This document shows positions 24,408-33,042 of a stretch of DNA of 64,000 bases, piece by piece. Under the pieces are notes generated by a model. It had not been told where the DNA came from. It searched no databases and saw only the letters and a list, made by a program, of their open reading frames with translations. The stretch spans positions 62,001 through 126,000 of the forward strand of contig JBBRQC010000003.1 in assembly GCA_038227135.1 (NCBI GenBank), read 5' to 3'. Within the stretch, counting starts at the first letter, position 1, and every line of letters begins with the position of its first letter. The translations under genes and the position numbers were made by a program. Source of the DNA: UBA4720 sp038227135. GTDB lineage: Bacteria > Gemmatimonadota > Gemmatimonadetes > Gemmatimonadales > Gemmatimonadaceae.

Positions 24408-24740
24408 ATGCAGGCGCTTGCGATCGCAGCTGTGTGCGCGGAGGTCAATGCTCGTCTCCGGAAATTCGCGTTGCGGAGACTGATCGGCGACCGCTACGTG
24501 GAGTGGGGGAGCGCATTTACCGCACACGCCGGGACAGGGTCGACCCGGCGTCGAGCGTATGCAATCAACGAGATATACGATACGGCTGCTCCCGTTCCTG
24601 GCGAGACACCCGACCGTTCCGGAAACGAGTTCCTCCGGGAGGTCCGAGTGTTGGTACGGGATGCTATTCTCGCTGCTAACGGTGAGGTGCTAGGCCTGCC
24701 AGCAATCACACCGTCGGGACAGGAGTCGTCCACGTCTTAA
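24408..24740 (+). CDS. Hypothetical ORF in the tRNA-Phe island
   Basis: A 110-codon frame with a plausible mix of amino acids and GC-rich third positions, and helix-like text near its end (E-V-R-V-L-V-R-D-A-I-L-A-A-N-G). No good ribosome binding site and no recognised domain. The 430 bases on its left (23978-24407) hold only the hairpin at 24030. It may be real cargo or chance. Confidence 0.3.
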   Translation: MQALAIAAVCAEVNARLRKFALRRLIGDRYVEWGSAFTAHAGTGSTRRRAYAINEIYDTAAPVPGETPDRSGNEFLREVRVLVRDAILAANGEVLGLPAITPSGQESSTS

Positions 24741-24777
24741 GCCGAAGGACTAGAATATTCGGGGCGAATTCCGGGTG

Positions 24778-24812
24778 GAAAACATGAAGGCCGTCGATCA
24801 ATGACGGCCTTC
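24778..24812 (-). terminator. Terminator of tRNA-Phe
   Basis: GAAGGCCGTC-loop-GACGGCCTTC (ten-base stem, seven-base loop), then CATGTTTTCC on the minus strand, 38 bases beyond the tRNA 3' end. It would have come in with the element. Confidence 0.8.
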
Positions 24813-24850
24813 ATCGTTCCTATCCTCTGCTTTGGATTGAACTTACCAAG

Positions 24851-24923
<73 letters not shown>

Positions 24924-24948
24924 GAACGGGCTCGCGCCCGGATTGAAC

Positions 24949-24977
24949 AATTAAAACCCGCCTGCCGCGCTAATCAA
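24949..24977 (-). promoter_or_regulatory. Possible tRNA-Phe promoter
   Basis: TTGATT (24977-24972), 17 bases, TTAATT (24954-24949) on the minus strand, with the tRNA starting about 25 bases later. The -10 box is weak. Confidence 0.4.
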
Positions 24978-24990
24978 CGGCTGGAGAAAA

Positions 24991-25410
24991 CTACCTCGCC
25001 GCTGAAGATTTTCCGTGAACGGCGGTTATCACCGACTTTACGCCGCCACGAACGTTGAAGTCGCCGACAACTCGCATCCACCTCGGCTCGGAAGTCGCAA
25101 CCAGATCGTCCAGAATCCGATTTACCGCGCGCTCATAGAAGACTCCGTCGTTTCTGTAGCTCCAGAGATAGAGCTTGAGACTCTTGAGCTCGATGCACTT
25201 TGCGGCCGGGATGTACGTGATGCGGATGGTCCCGAAGTCAGGCGCGCCTCCCTTCAACAGCGCGAGCTCTTCCGCGTCGCTCTCGATCCCACCGAGCGGG
25301 CAAAGGGATGTGAATTCCGAACAATCCATGTGGATCTCGTAGTCGCGGCTGGCATATGGATTGTCGAAAGTCTCGAGAAGCTCTGGCTTGGGCATCCTCG
25401 AACGATGCAC
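24991..25410 (-). CDS. queF: NADPH-dependent preQ0 reductase QueF
   Basis: A 139-residue short-type QueF, which reduces 7-cyano-7-deazaguanine to preQ1 in queuosine synthesis. Motifs are E-T-F-D-N-P-Y, F-T-S-L-C-P with the catalytic Cys, P-D-F with the catalytic Asp, E-L-K-S-L-K-L-Y-L-W-S-Y-R-N (QueF signature, NADPH side) and F-Y-E. The loop between Cys and Asp is 14 residues longer than the usual CPxTGQPDF. Start GTG at 25410, with an ATG five codons later as an alternative; neither has a good ribosome binding site. No other queuosine gene is nearby. Confidence 0.9.
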   Translation of the reverse strand: MHRSRMPKPELLETFDNPYASRDYEIHMDCSEFTSLCPLGGIESDAEELALLKGGAPDFGTIRITYIPAAKCIELKSLKLYLWSYRNDGVFYERAVNRILDDLVATSEPRWMRVVGDFNVRGGVKSVITAVHGKSSAAR

Positions 25411-25472
25411 TGATGGCGGACGCGGATCAATCCGCGGCGACGTCTCCGAGAATCGGGCTCAGAGCGGTGCAA

Positions 25473-26372
25473 TCACTCGTCGCGCAGTTTCCGCGACATC
25501 TCCTCGAGCAATCGTCTCTCGTCTCTGCTCAGGCTGTCGATTCCTTGCTGTGAGATCTTGTCTAGAACTCGATTCACTCTCGCCGCGTATTCCTTGGGCG
25601 ATTCCTGCTTGGGCACGTGCTGAACCGGCTTGCCCTCACGCAGCACCACCGCGTTGCTGCGGGCAACCACCTCATCTACTCCGCGCGCCTGCTCCCTCAT
25701 GGGTTGTCGATTTCGGGGCACGGCCCTGGGCATGTCCTCCGATTCTTCGGGGGCCGCGGAAACCCACCCCTTCACGCGGGTGAGTCCTCCCAAAGATGAC
25801 ACCTTGAGAAAGATCCAGCCGAACGCCATCCCGCCAACGTGCGCCGTCCAGTCGATTCCAGAACCTGGAGATAACGCAAAGATGATGTTCATCCCGATCA
25901 TCGCCGCAATCAGCCAGCGTGATTTCATCGGGATTACCCCAAACAGATATACCTCTTCATCCGGCCAGCGCAGGGCGTAGGCGACGAGAACTCCGCTGAT
26001 GGCCCCCGACGCTCCGATCACCGCGGAATGCTGTGCAAATATTAGGTGCGCTGCGGCTCCGCCCAGACCGCTCCAGATATAGAACTGGACGAAGCTGCGG
26101 GTGCCCCATATCTGCTCGAGTCTGGGGCCGAACATCCAGAGCGTGAACATGTTGAACGCGAGGTGGGCGAGCCACGCGTGTACGAACATGTACGTCAGCG
26201 CTGTCCACCACGCGCCCGGGAATCGTGCCGGATCGAGCGCTAGCGTCGAGTAGACCGTCGCAGGCGCAAACAGCGTGAGCTGCAGGAAATAGACGCCAAT
26301 GTTCAGGGCCAACAGCCACTGAACAGCGCGCGTCAACCGCGGAGACTCCGTTGCCTCGAACTGCTCGCTCAT
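25473..26372 (-). CDS. Rhomboid family intramembrane serine protease
   Basis: A 299-residue membrane protein with about six segments in residues 15-190, then a soluble, charged C-terminal part of about 100 residues. The catalytic Ser is in G-A-S-G-A-I-S-G and the His in W-T-A-H-V-G-G-M; the H-A-W-L-A-H-L-A-F-N-M motif of segment 2 is also seen. It cuts membrane-anchored proteins within the bilayer; the substrate is unknown. The C-terminal tail (E-S-P-K-E-Y-A-A-R-V-N-R-V-L-D-K-I-S-Q-Q) looks helical and may bind a partner. Confidence 0.92.
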   Translation of the reverse strand: MSEQFEATESPRLTRAVQWLLALNIGVYFLQLTLFAPATVYSTLALDPARFPGAWWTALTYMFVHAWLAHLAFNMFTLWMFGPRLEQIWGTRSFVQFYIWSGLGGAAAHLIFAQHSAVIGASGAISGVLVAYALRWPDEEVYLFGVIPMKSRWLIAAMIGMNIIFALSPGSGIDWTAHVGGMAFGWIFLKVSSLGGLTRVKGWVSAAPEESEDMPRAVPRNRQPMREQARGVDEVVARSNAVVLREGKPVQHVPKQESPKEYAARVNRVLDKISQQGIDSLSRDERRLLEEMSRKLRDE

Positions 26373-26440
26373 ACGGACCTGCTACAAAAAGGGCTACATC
26401 CTAAGACACAACGGGCGTCGAAGGGTTCCTGTAGAACCCT

Positions 26441-27439
26441 CTATTCGAGAGCAAGCTTCACTATTCGCTCGCACAGCTCGGGGAAACTGATTCCCATTGC
26501 CGCCGCACCCTGTGGTATCAGACTGAGCTCGGTCATCCCGGGCAACGTGTTTGCTTCGAGACAGTAGAACTCGCCTTCGCTCGTCAGCCTGAAATCTATG
26601 CGGGCGCATCCGCCCAGCTTGAGAGCCTTGAACGCCGCCAAGGCTTGCTGCTGCACCCTTTCGGTGGCTTCACGCGACAGCTTCGCCGGAAATTCCTCCG
26701 TCGCCATGCCCGGGGTATACTTGCATTCATAGTCGTAGATCTCGTGCTTCGAGATAATCTCCCCAACCGGCAGCGCGATTTTCCCCAGAACGCCCACGGT
26801 GAGCTCCCGGCCCGGTATGAATCGCTCGATGATGACTTCGTCGTCGTACTTGCTCGCTTCCGCGATGGCAGGTGCGAGATCCTGCCTCTTCTTCACGACC
26901 GAGAGCCCGACTGTGGAACCCTCTTTCGAAGGTTTTACCACGACCGGAAGCCCAAGCATCCCCTCTACTTGCTCGATTGTGGCCGGTGCCATAAGCCAGT
27001 CGGCGGTGCTCACGTCGACAGCACGGAAAAGCTTCTTCGAGAGATCCTTGTCCATCGCCAATGCGCTCGAAAGGTGCCCGCTCCCCGTGTACTTGACGCG
27101 CGCCATGTCGAGCAGCGCCTGGATTGTCCCGTCTTCGCCCTGTCCCCCGTGAAGTCCCAGGAAAACGACGTCTGCTTCCTTGATCTCTTTCATCGATGTC
27201 AGATTCGGCAGAAACGTTCCTTCGGCGAATTTCGATAGCGATTCGAGACTAGGAGGCTTCGTGCCGACCCTGCCGGTGCTCAGCTCACGCTTCTCGGCGT
27301 CGCTGATTACACCGCGCGCCGGATCGAGAGCAACGACTTCATGCCCGCGACCGCGCAGTGCCTCTGCGATGCGAATTCCCGATGCGAGCGAGACGTTTCG
27401 TTCGGACGATGTACCGCCCATGAGTACGGTGATCTTCAT
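26441..27439 (-). CDS. ddl: D-alanine--D-alanine ligase
   Basis: A 332-residue ATP-grasp enzyme that makes D-Ala-D-Ala for peptidoglycan in the cytoplasm. Seen: the G-G-T-S-S-E-R-N-V-S-L-A-S-G start, L-H-G-G-Q-G-E-D-G-T, V-V-K-P-S-K-E-G-S-T-V-G-L, E-R-F-I-P-G-R-E-L-T and E-A-N-T-L-P-G-M-T, in family order. Length is normal. The cbs gene starts 19 bases upstream in the same direction, so it is likely in the long operon reaching back to the sigma factor. A small hairpin (AGGGTTC/GAACCCT, 26422-26440) follows the stop without a T run. Confidence 0.95.
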   Translation of the reverse strand: MKITVLMGGTSSERNVSLASGIRIAEALRGRGHEVVALDPARGVISDAEKRELSTGRVGTKPPSLESLSKFAEGTFLPNLTSMKEIKEADVVFLGLHGGQGEDGTIQALLDMARVKYTGSGHLSSALAMDKDLSKKLFRAVDVSTADWLMAPATIEQVEGMLGLPVVVKPSKEGSTVGLSVVKKRQDLAPAIAEASKYDDEVIIERFIPGRELTVGVLGKIALPVGEIISKHEIYDYECKYTPGMATEEFPAKLSREATERVQQQALAAFKALKLGGCARIDFRLTSEGEFYCLEANTLPGMTELSLIPQGAAAMGISFPELCERIVKLALE

Positions 27440-27457
27440 TCCTCTGAGTTTTCCTGT

Positions 27458-28852
27458 TTAGCGGGACATCATGAAGTGCAGCATGTCAGACCGCGTGACG
27501 ATCCCCTGCACTACCCCGTGCTCCTGGACCAGCACCGCCGGGTTTGATTTCGAGAGCAGCTTGACCACGCTGTCCACCGGCTGATCAGACGCCACCATCG
27601 GGAAAGGCGAATCCATTATCTCACTTACCGTCGTGTCCAGCAGCTTCGGATTCTCGAGACTCTTTTGCGACAGCGACCAGTCGCTGACGGAACCAATGCA
27701 ATTGGCGCCGTCCATGACCGGAAGCTGCGACACATCGTGCAGACTCATCAAGCCGATCGCCTGGCGTACAGTGGCACCCGGCGCGACGCTCACCACAGTC
27801 GGCGCGGTTCCGTTTTTTCTCCCGAGGACTGTATGCAGTGCGACCCTCGGCGCATCGAGCATCTGGTTCTCGCGCATCCACTCGTCGCTGTAAAGCTTCG
27901 ATAGATATCGTTCGCCTGTGTCGCACAGGACGGCCACTACCAGTGCCTCGGGATCGTCGATCTCGCGCGCAATCCTGAGCGCCACTGTGGCAATCAGCCC
28001 GGACGACCCCCCGACGAACAGACCTTCCTCGCGAGTGAGTCTACGCGCCATGGCGAATGACTCCTTGTCGCTGACCGTGTAGTACCCGTCGACCAAGCTC
28101 ATGTCGAGCGTGCCGGGAAGCTTGTCCTGTCCAATTCCCTCGATTTTGTATGGAGTTCCTTCGATTCTGTTCTTCCCTTTGCTACGCCAGTACTCCGCCA
28201 GTATCGAGCCGGCTGGATCACCGGCAATGACCTTAACCTCCTTGTTCCGCTCCTTCAGGTAGCGACCGACGCCAGTGATGGTACCGCCCGTTCCGGCCGC
28301 GGCTACAAAGTGGGTAATCTTTCCATCGGTCTGCTCCCACAGCTCGGGGCCGGTGGTCGCGTAGTGCGCGTCAGGGTTTGCGTCGTTGTAGAACTGGTCA
28401 GCCAGGATGGCATTCGGCGTCTCGGCAGCAATCCGTTTCGCCATCATCACGTAGTTGTCTGGATGATCAGGCGGCACCGCTGTGGGCGTAACGATCACGT
28501 CAGCCCCGAATGCCTTCAGCAGGCGAACTTTTTCCTGCGACATTTTGTCGGGCATCGTGAAGACACACTTGTAGCCACGCAAGGCCGCCGCGATTGCGAG
28601 ACCTACTCCAGTGTTCCCACTCGTGCCTTCGACGATCGTGCCGCCTGGCTTGAGGCGTCCTTCCTTTTCTGCCCGCTCGATGATCGGCAATCCGATTCGA
28701 TCTTTGACAGACCCACCCGGATTGAAGAACTCCGCCTTCGCATAGATGGGAGTACGAATGCCTCGCGTCACCTGATTGAGCCTGATCAGTGGCGTCCATC
28801 CGATCGTCTCCAGGACGTTGTCGTATGGCTTACGGTTTCGCTCGTGACTCAT
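27458..28852 (-). CDS. Cystathionine beta-synthase
   Basis: A 464-residue PLP enzyme, joining homocysteine with serine (or O-acetylserine), followed by two CBS domains. PLP Lys is in N-P-G-G-S-V-K-D-R; the phosphate loop is E-G-T-S-G-N-T-G; a second G-T-G-G-T-I-T-G-V-G loop is seen near residue 190. CBS motifs begin near residue 345 and are the place where adenosyl ligands regulate the family. The start overlaps the stop of the upstream TonB-C gene as ATGA, so the two are translationally coupled. A cysteine synthase role is an alternative because the catalytic parts are close. Confidence 0.9.
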   Translation of the reverse strand: MSHERNRKPYDNVLETIGWTPLIRLNQVTRGIRTPIYAKAEFFNPGGSVKDRIGLPIIERAEKEGRLKPGGTIVEGTSGNTGVGLAIAAALRGYKCVFTMPDKMSQEKVRLLKAFGADVIVTPTAVPPDHPDNYVMMAKRIAAETPNAILADQFYNDANPDAHYATTGPELWEQTDGKITHFVAAAGTGGTITGVGRYLKERNKEVKVIAGDPAGSILAEYWRSKGKNRIEGTPYKIEGIGQDKLPGTLDMSLVDGYYTVSDKESFAMARRLTREEGLFVGGSSGLIATVALRIAREIDDPEALVVAVLCDTGERYLSKLYSDEWMRENQMLDAPRVALHTVLGRKNGTAPTVVSVAPGATVRQAIGLMSLHDVSQLPVMDGANCIGSVSDWSLSQKSLENPKLLDTTVSEIMDSPFPMVASDQPVDSVVKLLSKSNPAVLVQEHGVVQGIVTRSDMLHFMMSR

Positions 28853-29334
28853 TTGGCCGCTGGCTTGCGCTTCGCTGCCGGCGTGCTGCTGGCGGCGCTG
28901 GAATCACGCTTGATGATCGAATCGCCGGAAAGTGGTGGTGCGTCCGGGTGCCTGAAGAACACGGGAAGAAGAATCGACACCGGCACCGGCTGACTTCGCG
29001 TCTTCGCAGGTTCGAACTTCAGATCGCGGGAACCCTTCATCGCAGCGGAATCGAGCGCGCTGAACCCCGAGGTTTCCGCGACACGGGTCGAGTCGGGAAC
29101 GATCGCCCCATTGCTGTCGATGTAGATGCGCAATGTGACGTTGCCCTGGACTTTTTGCGCGTACAGCGCCGGAGGATACCGGAACGGCAGCTCCTTGTTG
29201 AGCATTACGGGAGGAACGTCCGGCTGCCTTCCAACCGTTTGAAAGGACAATGCGGATCCTTCTCCTTTCTTGCAGCCTCCAATGATCATCAACAGGAGAA
29301 GCGTGAAATAGCTCCCCGCGAGTCGTGCCGTCAT
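28849..29334 (-). CDS. Lipoprotein with TonB C-terminal domain
   Basis: A 161-residue protein. The start has a lipoprotein signal with lipobox I-G-G-C near residue 21. The middle is a TonB-C fold: P-P-V-M-L-N-K-E-L-P-F-R-Y-P, Q-G-N-V-T-L-R-I-Y-I-D-S-N-G and S-A-A-M-K-G-S-R-D-L-K-F-E-P-A. Lipid-anchored TonB-C proteins lack the membrane helix that lets true TonB use ExbBD energy, so an energy-transducing role is doubtful. The C-terminus is Ala/Lys-rich. Coupled to cbs by an ATGA overlap, and two bases after mutS. Confidence 0.78.
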   Translation of the reverse strand: MTARLAGSYFTLLLLMIIGGCKKGEGSALSFQTVGRQPDVPPVMLNKELPFRYPPALYAQKVQGNVTLRIYIDSNGAIVPDSTRVAETSGFSALDSAAMKGSRDLKFEPAKTRSQPVPVSILLPVFFRHPDAPPLSGDSIIKRDSSAASSTPAAKRKPAAK

Positions 29335-29336
29335 TC

Positions 29337-31970
29337 TCAGACTTTCCCCTGTTCTTGCTTCGCTTCATCGACAAGGCGCGCAAGCGTTTCCAGAGCTTGG
29401 ATCGGTGTCATGGAGTTTGGTTCCATTTTTCTCAGTTGTTGAATGACGGGATGCGTCATCAACCCGAAGAGCGCCAGTTGGTCCTCGGTATTATCGAGCC
29501 GTGCTCTCGAGACGCGTCCCGATCGAGGCACGATCTGTTCCGCTTCGAGCAGCTTCAGCAGCTCCCTCGCCCGCTTGAGAACACTCGATGGCAGCCCAGC
29601 CAGCCGTCCTACCTCGATCCCGTACGAGCGGTCCGCTCCGCCCGGTTGAAGGCGATGCAAAAAAAGAACTTCGTCGCCCGCTTCACGAACCTGAACGTTA
29701 TAGTTGCGCACTGCTACTAATGTGTCCGCCAGCTGAGTGAGCTCGTGATAATGGGTGGCGAAGACGGTCTTGCAGCCCACCGTGTCGTGCAGGTGTTCGC
29801 TCACCGACCAGGCAATCGAGATTCCGTCATAAGTGGACGTGCCTCGACCGATCTCATCCAGCAGCACCAGGCTCCGCCTCGTCGCCGTGTGGAGAATGGC
29901 GCTAGTCTCGGACATCTCCACCATGAATGTTGACTGACCACGAACCAGATTGTCGCTCGCGCCAACGCGCGTGAACAGACGATCGACAACTCCTATCTTC
30001 GCCCTTGCAGCCGGCACGAAACTACCCGCCTGCGCCATCAGCACGATCAAGCCGATCTGACGCAGGACGGTCGACTTGCCCGCCATGTTGGGGCCGGTGA
30101 GGATGATCATGCGCGCATCTTCGCTCAGGACGACATCGTTCGGAATGAATTTCTCGCGGGGCATCATTCGTTCGACCACGGGATGACGCCCCGCCGTGAT
30201 CTCGAGGGAGTAGTCGTCCGTCAGCTCCGGACGCACGTATCCCTCTCTTTGCGCAACCTCGGCGAGGGATGCGAGGACGTCGAGCTCCGCGATGATTCTT
30301 GCCATCGACTGCAGGCGGGAGATGTCGCCAGCTATCCGCGAGCGCAGCACCTCGACGAGCTCGCGCTCGCGAGCTTCCACCCGCTCCGCGGCAGTCAGTA
30401 CGCGTTCCTCATATTCCTTGAGCGACGGCGTCACGAATCGCTCCGCACCAGCGAGCGTCTGCCGCCGCTGATAGTCGCCGGGGACGAGATGGGAGTTGCT
30501 GTTGCTCACCTCGATGAAGTAGCCGAAGACCTTGTTGTATCCCACTTTGAGCGAGCTTATTCCGGTGCGCGCCCGCTCTTCAGCCTGGATCCTGGCTATG
30601 CCATCCTTGCCGCCATTGCGGAGCGCCCGCGATTCGTCCAGAATGCCGTCTATTCCATCGCGAATGCTCGGCTCTTCTCCGATCGCGGTGGGAGGTCTGT
30701 CGACCAGCGTACGCAAAAGCTCATCGCAAAGATCCCCGCACGTGTCCCAGAGTGCAGCGTGCTTGTCGAATGCCGGCTCTCCTTTCGCTGCCGCTAGCAA
30801 ACGAGCCCGCTCGAGCGCCGATTCCAGCAACGGCAACCGCTCCATCGAATCGCCGAGCGCGCGCAGCTCCCTTGGAGACACTCGTCCGGCGGCGGTTTTT
30901 CCGGACAGTCGCTCCACATCGCGCACGCCATCGAGAGCATCTCGCATCGCGCTGCGAACGAGCGTATCGCCAAGTACATCAACCGCGCCGAGCCGGGCAT
31001 TGATGAGACCGAAATCGACGAGGGGCGCGAGCACCCATTGCCGCAGCAGACGTGCTCCCATTGGGGTAAGAGTTCGATCGAGGACCCCCAGGAGCGTGCC
31101 CGAGGTCTCGCCGCCTCGCATCGATTCGACGAGCTCGAGGTTTCTTCGCGTCATCTCGTCGAGCGGCATGCTTCCGCCCGGTCGTTCTATTCTAGGACGG
31201 GCGAGATGTGGCGTACCCGCCGGCTGAAGAACATCCAGATACCTGAGCAGACCACCAGCTGCACCAACGCTGGCTCGATCAGATGCTTCGATCCCGAAAG
31301 CTTCCAGCGAGCTCACCCGGAATCGATCCGCAAGTTGGTCCCGGCCAAGATCGGGATCGAATTCCCAACCTTCGCGCTCGGTGACCATCGGTCCTTCTTC
31401 GCCCGTCGGACTCTTGAGCGCATGAACAAGATTTGAGTCACGAGCAACGATCACTTCCCGTGGGCTGAATCTCGACAGCGCTGATTCCAGATCGGTTGCA
31501 TTCGAGACCGCCAGCCTGAGCTCGCCCGTTGAAAGGTCCACGGCAGCAATTCCTATCAGGTCGCCATCGCGATTCAGGGCGCACAAATAGTTGTTGCGCG
31601 TTCCGTCGAGTAGGTCATCGGAAAAGGCGGCGCCCGGAGTGACAGTCTCCACGACTTCCCGCCTTACTATCCCCTTGGCCAGCTTCGGATCTTCGGTCTG
31701 TTCGCAGATAGAAACCCGAAATCCCTGCTGAATCAGCCGGCGAAGGTATTCTCCCGCGGCTTTGACCGGGACGCCAGCCAGAGGAACCTCACTCGCTCCG
31801 CCATTATTCCTGGAGGTGAGAGTAAGGCCGAGTGTCCTCGATGCAACTTCGGCATCCTCGTAGAACATTTCGTAGAACTCGCCCATGCGGAAGAATAGAA
31901 TCGCATCCTGGTGCCGCGACTTGATCTCCCGGTACTGTTGCATCAGAGGGGTCAATGCCGGGCTGCTCAC
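29337..31970 (-). CDS. mutS: DNA mismatch repair protein MutS
   Basis: An 877-residue MutS that finds mismatches and loops and starts methyl-independent or directed repair with MutL. The N-terminal mismatch wedge F-F-R-M-G-E-F-Y-E-M-F is intact, as are Walker A T-G-P-N-M-A-G-K-S-T, the S-T-F-M-V-E-M-S-E-T switch and D-E-I-G-R-G-T-S-T-Y-D-G. Near the C-terminus Q-L-A-L-F is a good beta-clamp-binding motif. The start overlaps the stop of the SPOR gene as ATGA. No mutL is in the window. Length is normal. Confidence 0.97.
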   Translation of the reverse strand: MSSPALTPLMQQYREIKSRHQDAILFFRMGEFYEMFYEDAEVASRTLGLTLTSRNNGGASEVPLAGVPVKAAGEYLRRLIQQGFRVSICEQTEDPKLAKGIVRREVVETVTPGAAFSDDLLDGTRNNYLCALNRDGDLIGIAAVDLSTGELRLAVSNATDLESALSRFSPREVIVARDSNLVHALKSPTGEEGPMVTEREGWEFDPDLGRDQLADRFRVSSLEAFGIEASDRASVGAAGGLLRYLDVLQPAGTPHLARPRIERPGGSMPLDEMTRRNLELVESMRGGETSGTLLGVLDRTLTPMGARLLRQWVLAPLVDFGLINARLGAVDVLGDTLVRSAMRDALDGVRDVERLSGKTAAGRVSPRELRALGDSMERLPLLESALERARLLAAAKGEPAFDKHAALWDTCGDLCDELLRTLVDRPPTAIGEEPSIRDGIDGILDESRALRNGGKDGIARIQAEERARTGISSLKVGYNKVFGYFIEVSNSNSHLVPGDYQRRQTLAGAERFVTPSLKEYEERVLTAAERVEARERELVEVLRSRIAGDISRLQSMARIIAELDVLASLAEVAQREGYVRPELTDDYSLEITAGRHPVVERMMPREKFIPNDVVLSEDARMIILTGPNMAGKSTVLRQIGLIVLMAQAGSFVPAARAKIGVVDRLFTRVGASDNLVRGQSTFMVEMSETSAILHTATRRSLVLLDEIGRGTSTYDGISIAWSVSEHLHDTVGCKTVFATHYHELTQLADTLVAVRNYNVQVREAGDEVLFLHRLQPGGADRSYGIEVGRLAGLPSSVLKRARELLKLLEAEQIVPRSGRVSRARLDNTEDQLALFGLMTHPVIQQLRKMEPNSMTPIQALETLARLVDEAKQEQGKV

Positions 31971-33022
31971 CGTTCTGGTGCCCGCACCACGAAGCCGCTC
32001 ATATGTTTCGCTTTGATTTTCGCGAGCGCCTTCTCTGCTTCTCCGCCCGAGGAGTACCGCCCTATTCTGACGCGAAAAGGTGCGGTGTCTCCATCGACCC
32101 GGGCTGCGTAACCTCGCTTGACGAGACTGGAAGCAAGTTTTGCCGCGTCGGGCTTATGGTTGTACGCCGCTACCTGAACCGAGTAAAGGCTGCCGGACGC
32201 TGTGGCCGCAGCAGGCTTGGCAGGGGTTGCGACCGGCGAGGACACTCCCTCAGTCTTGGTAACCGATGGCGTCGGTGCCGCTCGTGCTGGTGCTGATATC
32301 GCTGGGACTGATTTCAACGGGACGGTGTCGACTGCCTTCGTGTCCTTGGCGGCACCTGCTCCCGCAATCATGGGAGTGGAAGGTGCGGTCGCCGTCACTA
32401 CAGGAGCTGGAGCCGCTATATCTGCGGCCGGTGGCTTTACCGAAGCTACCGATGCCGCCGGCGGCGGGCAGCGCTGTCCCTGATACTGGATCTGATTTCT
32501 CAGTTCGATTTCATCAGCGCCAGCCTTTGACAGAGCGTTTGCATTCGCAGCACACGCGTTGGGAATGTCGTTCTTTTCGAATAGAACCCGCGCCGTCCAG
32601 TAGCTGGCTCTAGCCAGTGATTTGCTTCGCGGGTAGTCCCGAGGAATACGCTGCAGGTGCGTTAGGGCGCCGTCACGATCTCCTCGTGCCAGTTCGAGTT
32701 GGGCGAGACGCAGCAAGGCATCTTCGGCCTGGGGCGCCAGCGGGTAATCCACCACGAGGTGCTTGTAATCGCTCTCCGCGTCCGCTGCGTTCGACGCGAG
32801 TGTCGCTCTCCAGAACAGTGCCTCGGGATAGAGCCGTGCACTGGGTTGTGTGGCGGACAGCACGGAATCGATTAGCGCCCTTCCAGCGACGCCGTTTCCG
32901 TCGCTTACGAGTGCTTGAGCCCGTACAAAAACCGGGTCAGTCGGGCGTATCGTAGTTTGCGCGACTGCCATGGTAGCGCCACAGGACGCGACTGCACCTG
33001 CAAGAATTCCCCATCTGAACAT
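31967..33022 (-). CDS. Exported TPR protein with C-terminal SPOR domain
   Basis: A 351-residue protein: signal peptide (to about A-V-A-Q, residue 22); tetratricopeptide-like helices about 30-190, similar to YbgF/CpoB outer lipoprotein partners; a Pro/Ala/Val-rich linker about 195-270; and a SPOR domain in the last 75 residues (S-V-Q-V-A-A-Y start, F-R-V-R-I-G-R-Y-S-S). SPOR domains bind glycan strands stripped of stem peptides at division sites, so the protein probably works in the periplasm during division. Coupled to mutS by ATGA. Confidence 0.85.
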   Translation of the reverse strand: MFRWGILAGAVASCGATMAVAQTTIRPTDPVFVRAQALVSDGNGVAGRALIDSVLSATQPSARLYPEALFWRATLASNAADAESDYKHLVVDYPLAPQAEDALLRLAQLELARGDRDGALTHLQRIPRDYPRSKSLARASYWTARVLFEKNDIPNACAANANALSKAGADEIELRNQIQYQGQRCPPPAASVASVKPPAADIAAPAPVVTATAPSTPMIAGAGAAKDTKAVDTVPLKSVPAISAPARAAPTPSVTKTEGVSSPVATPAKPAAATASGSLYSVQVAAYNHKPDAAKLASSLVKRGYAARVDGDTAPFRVRIGRYSSGGEAEKALAKIKAKHMSGFVVRAPER

Positions 33023-33042
33023 CTCCCCACTCTCCTATTGGC

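Noticed and set aside
26420..26440. Hairpin AGGGTTC/GAACCCT as ddl terminator
   Set aside because: Short stem and no T run after it on the minus strand.
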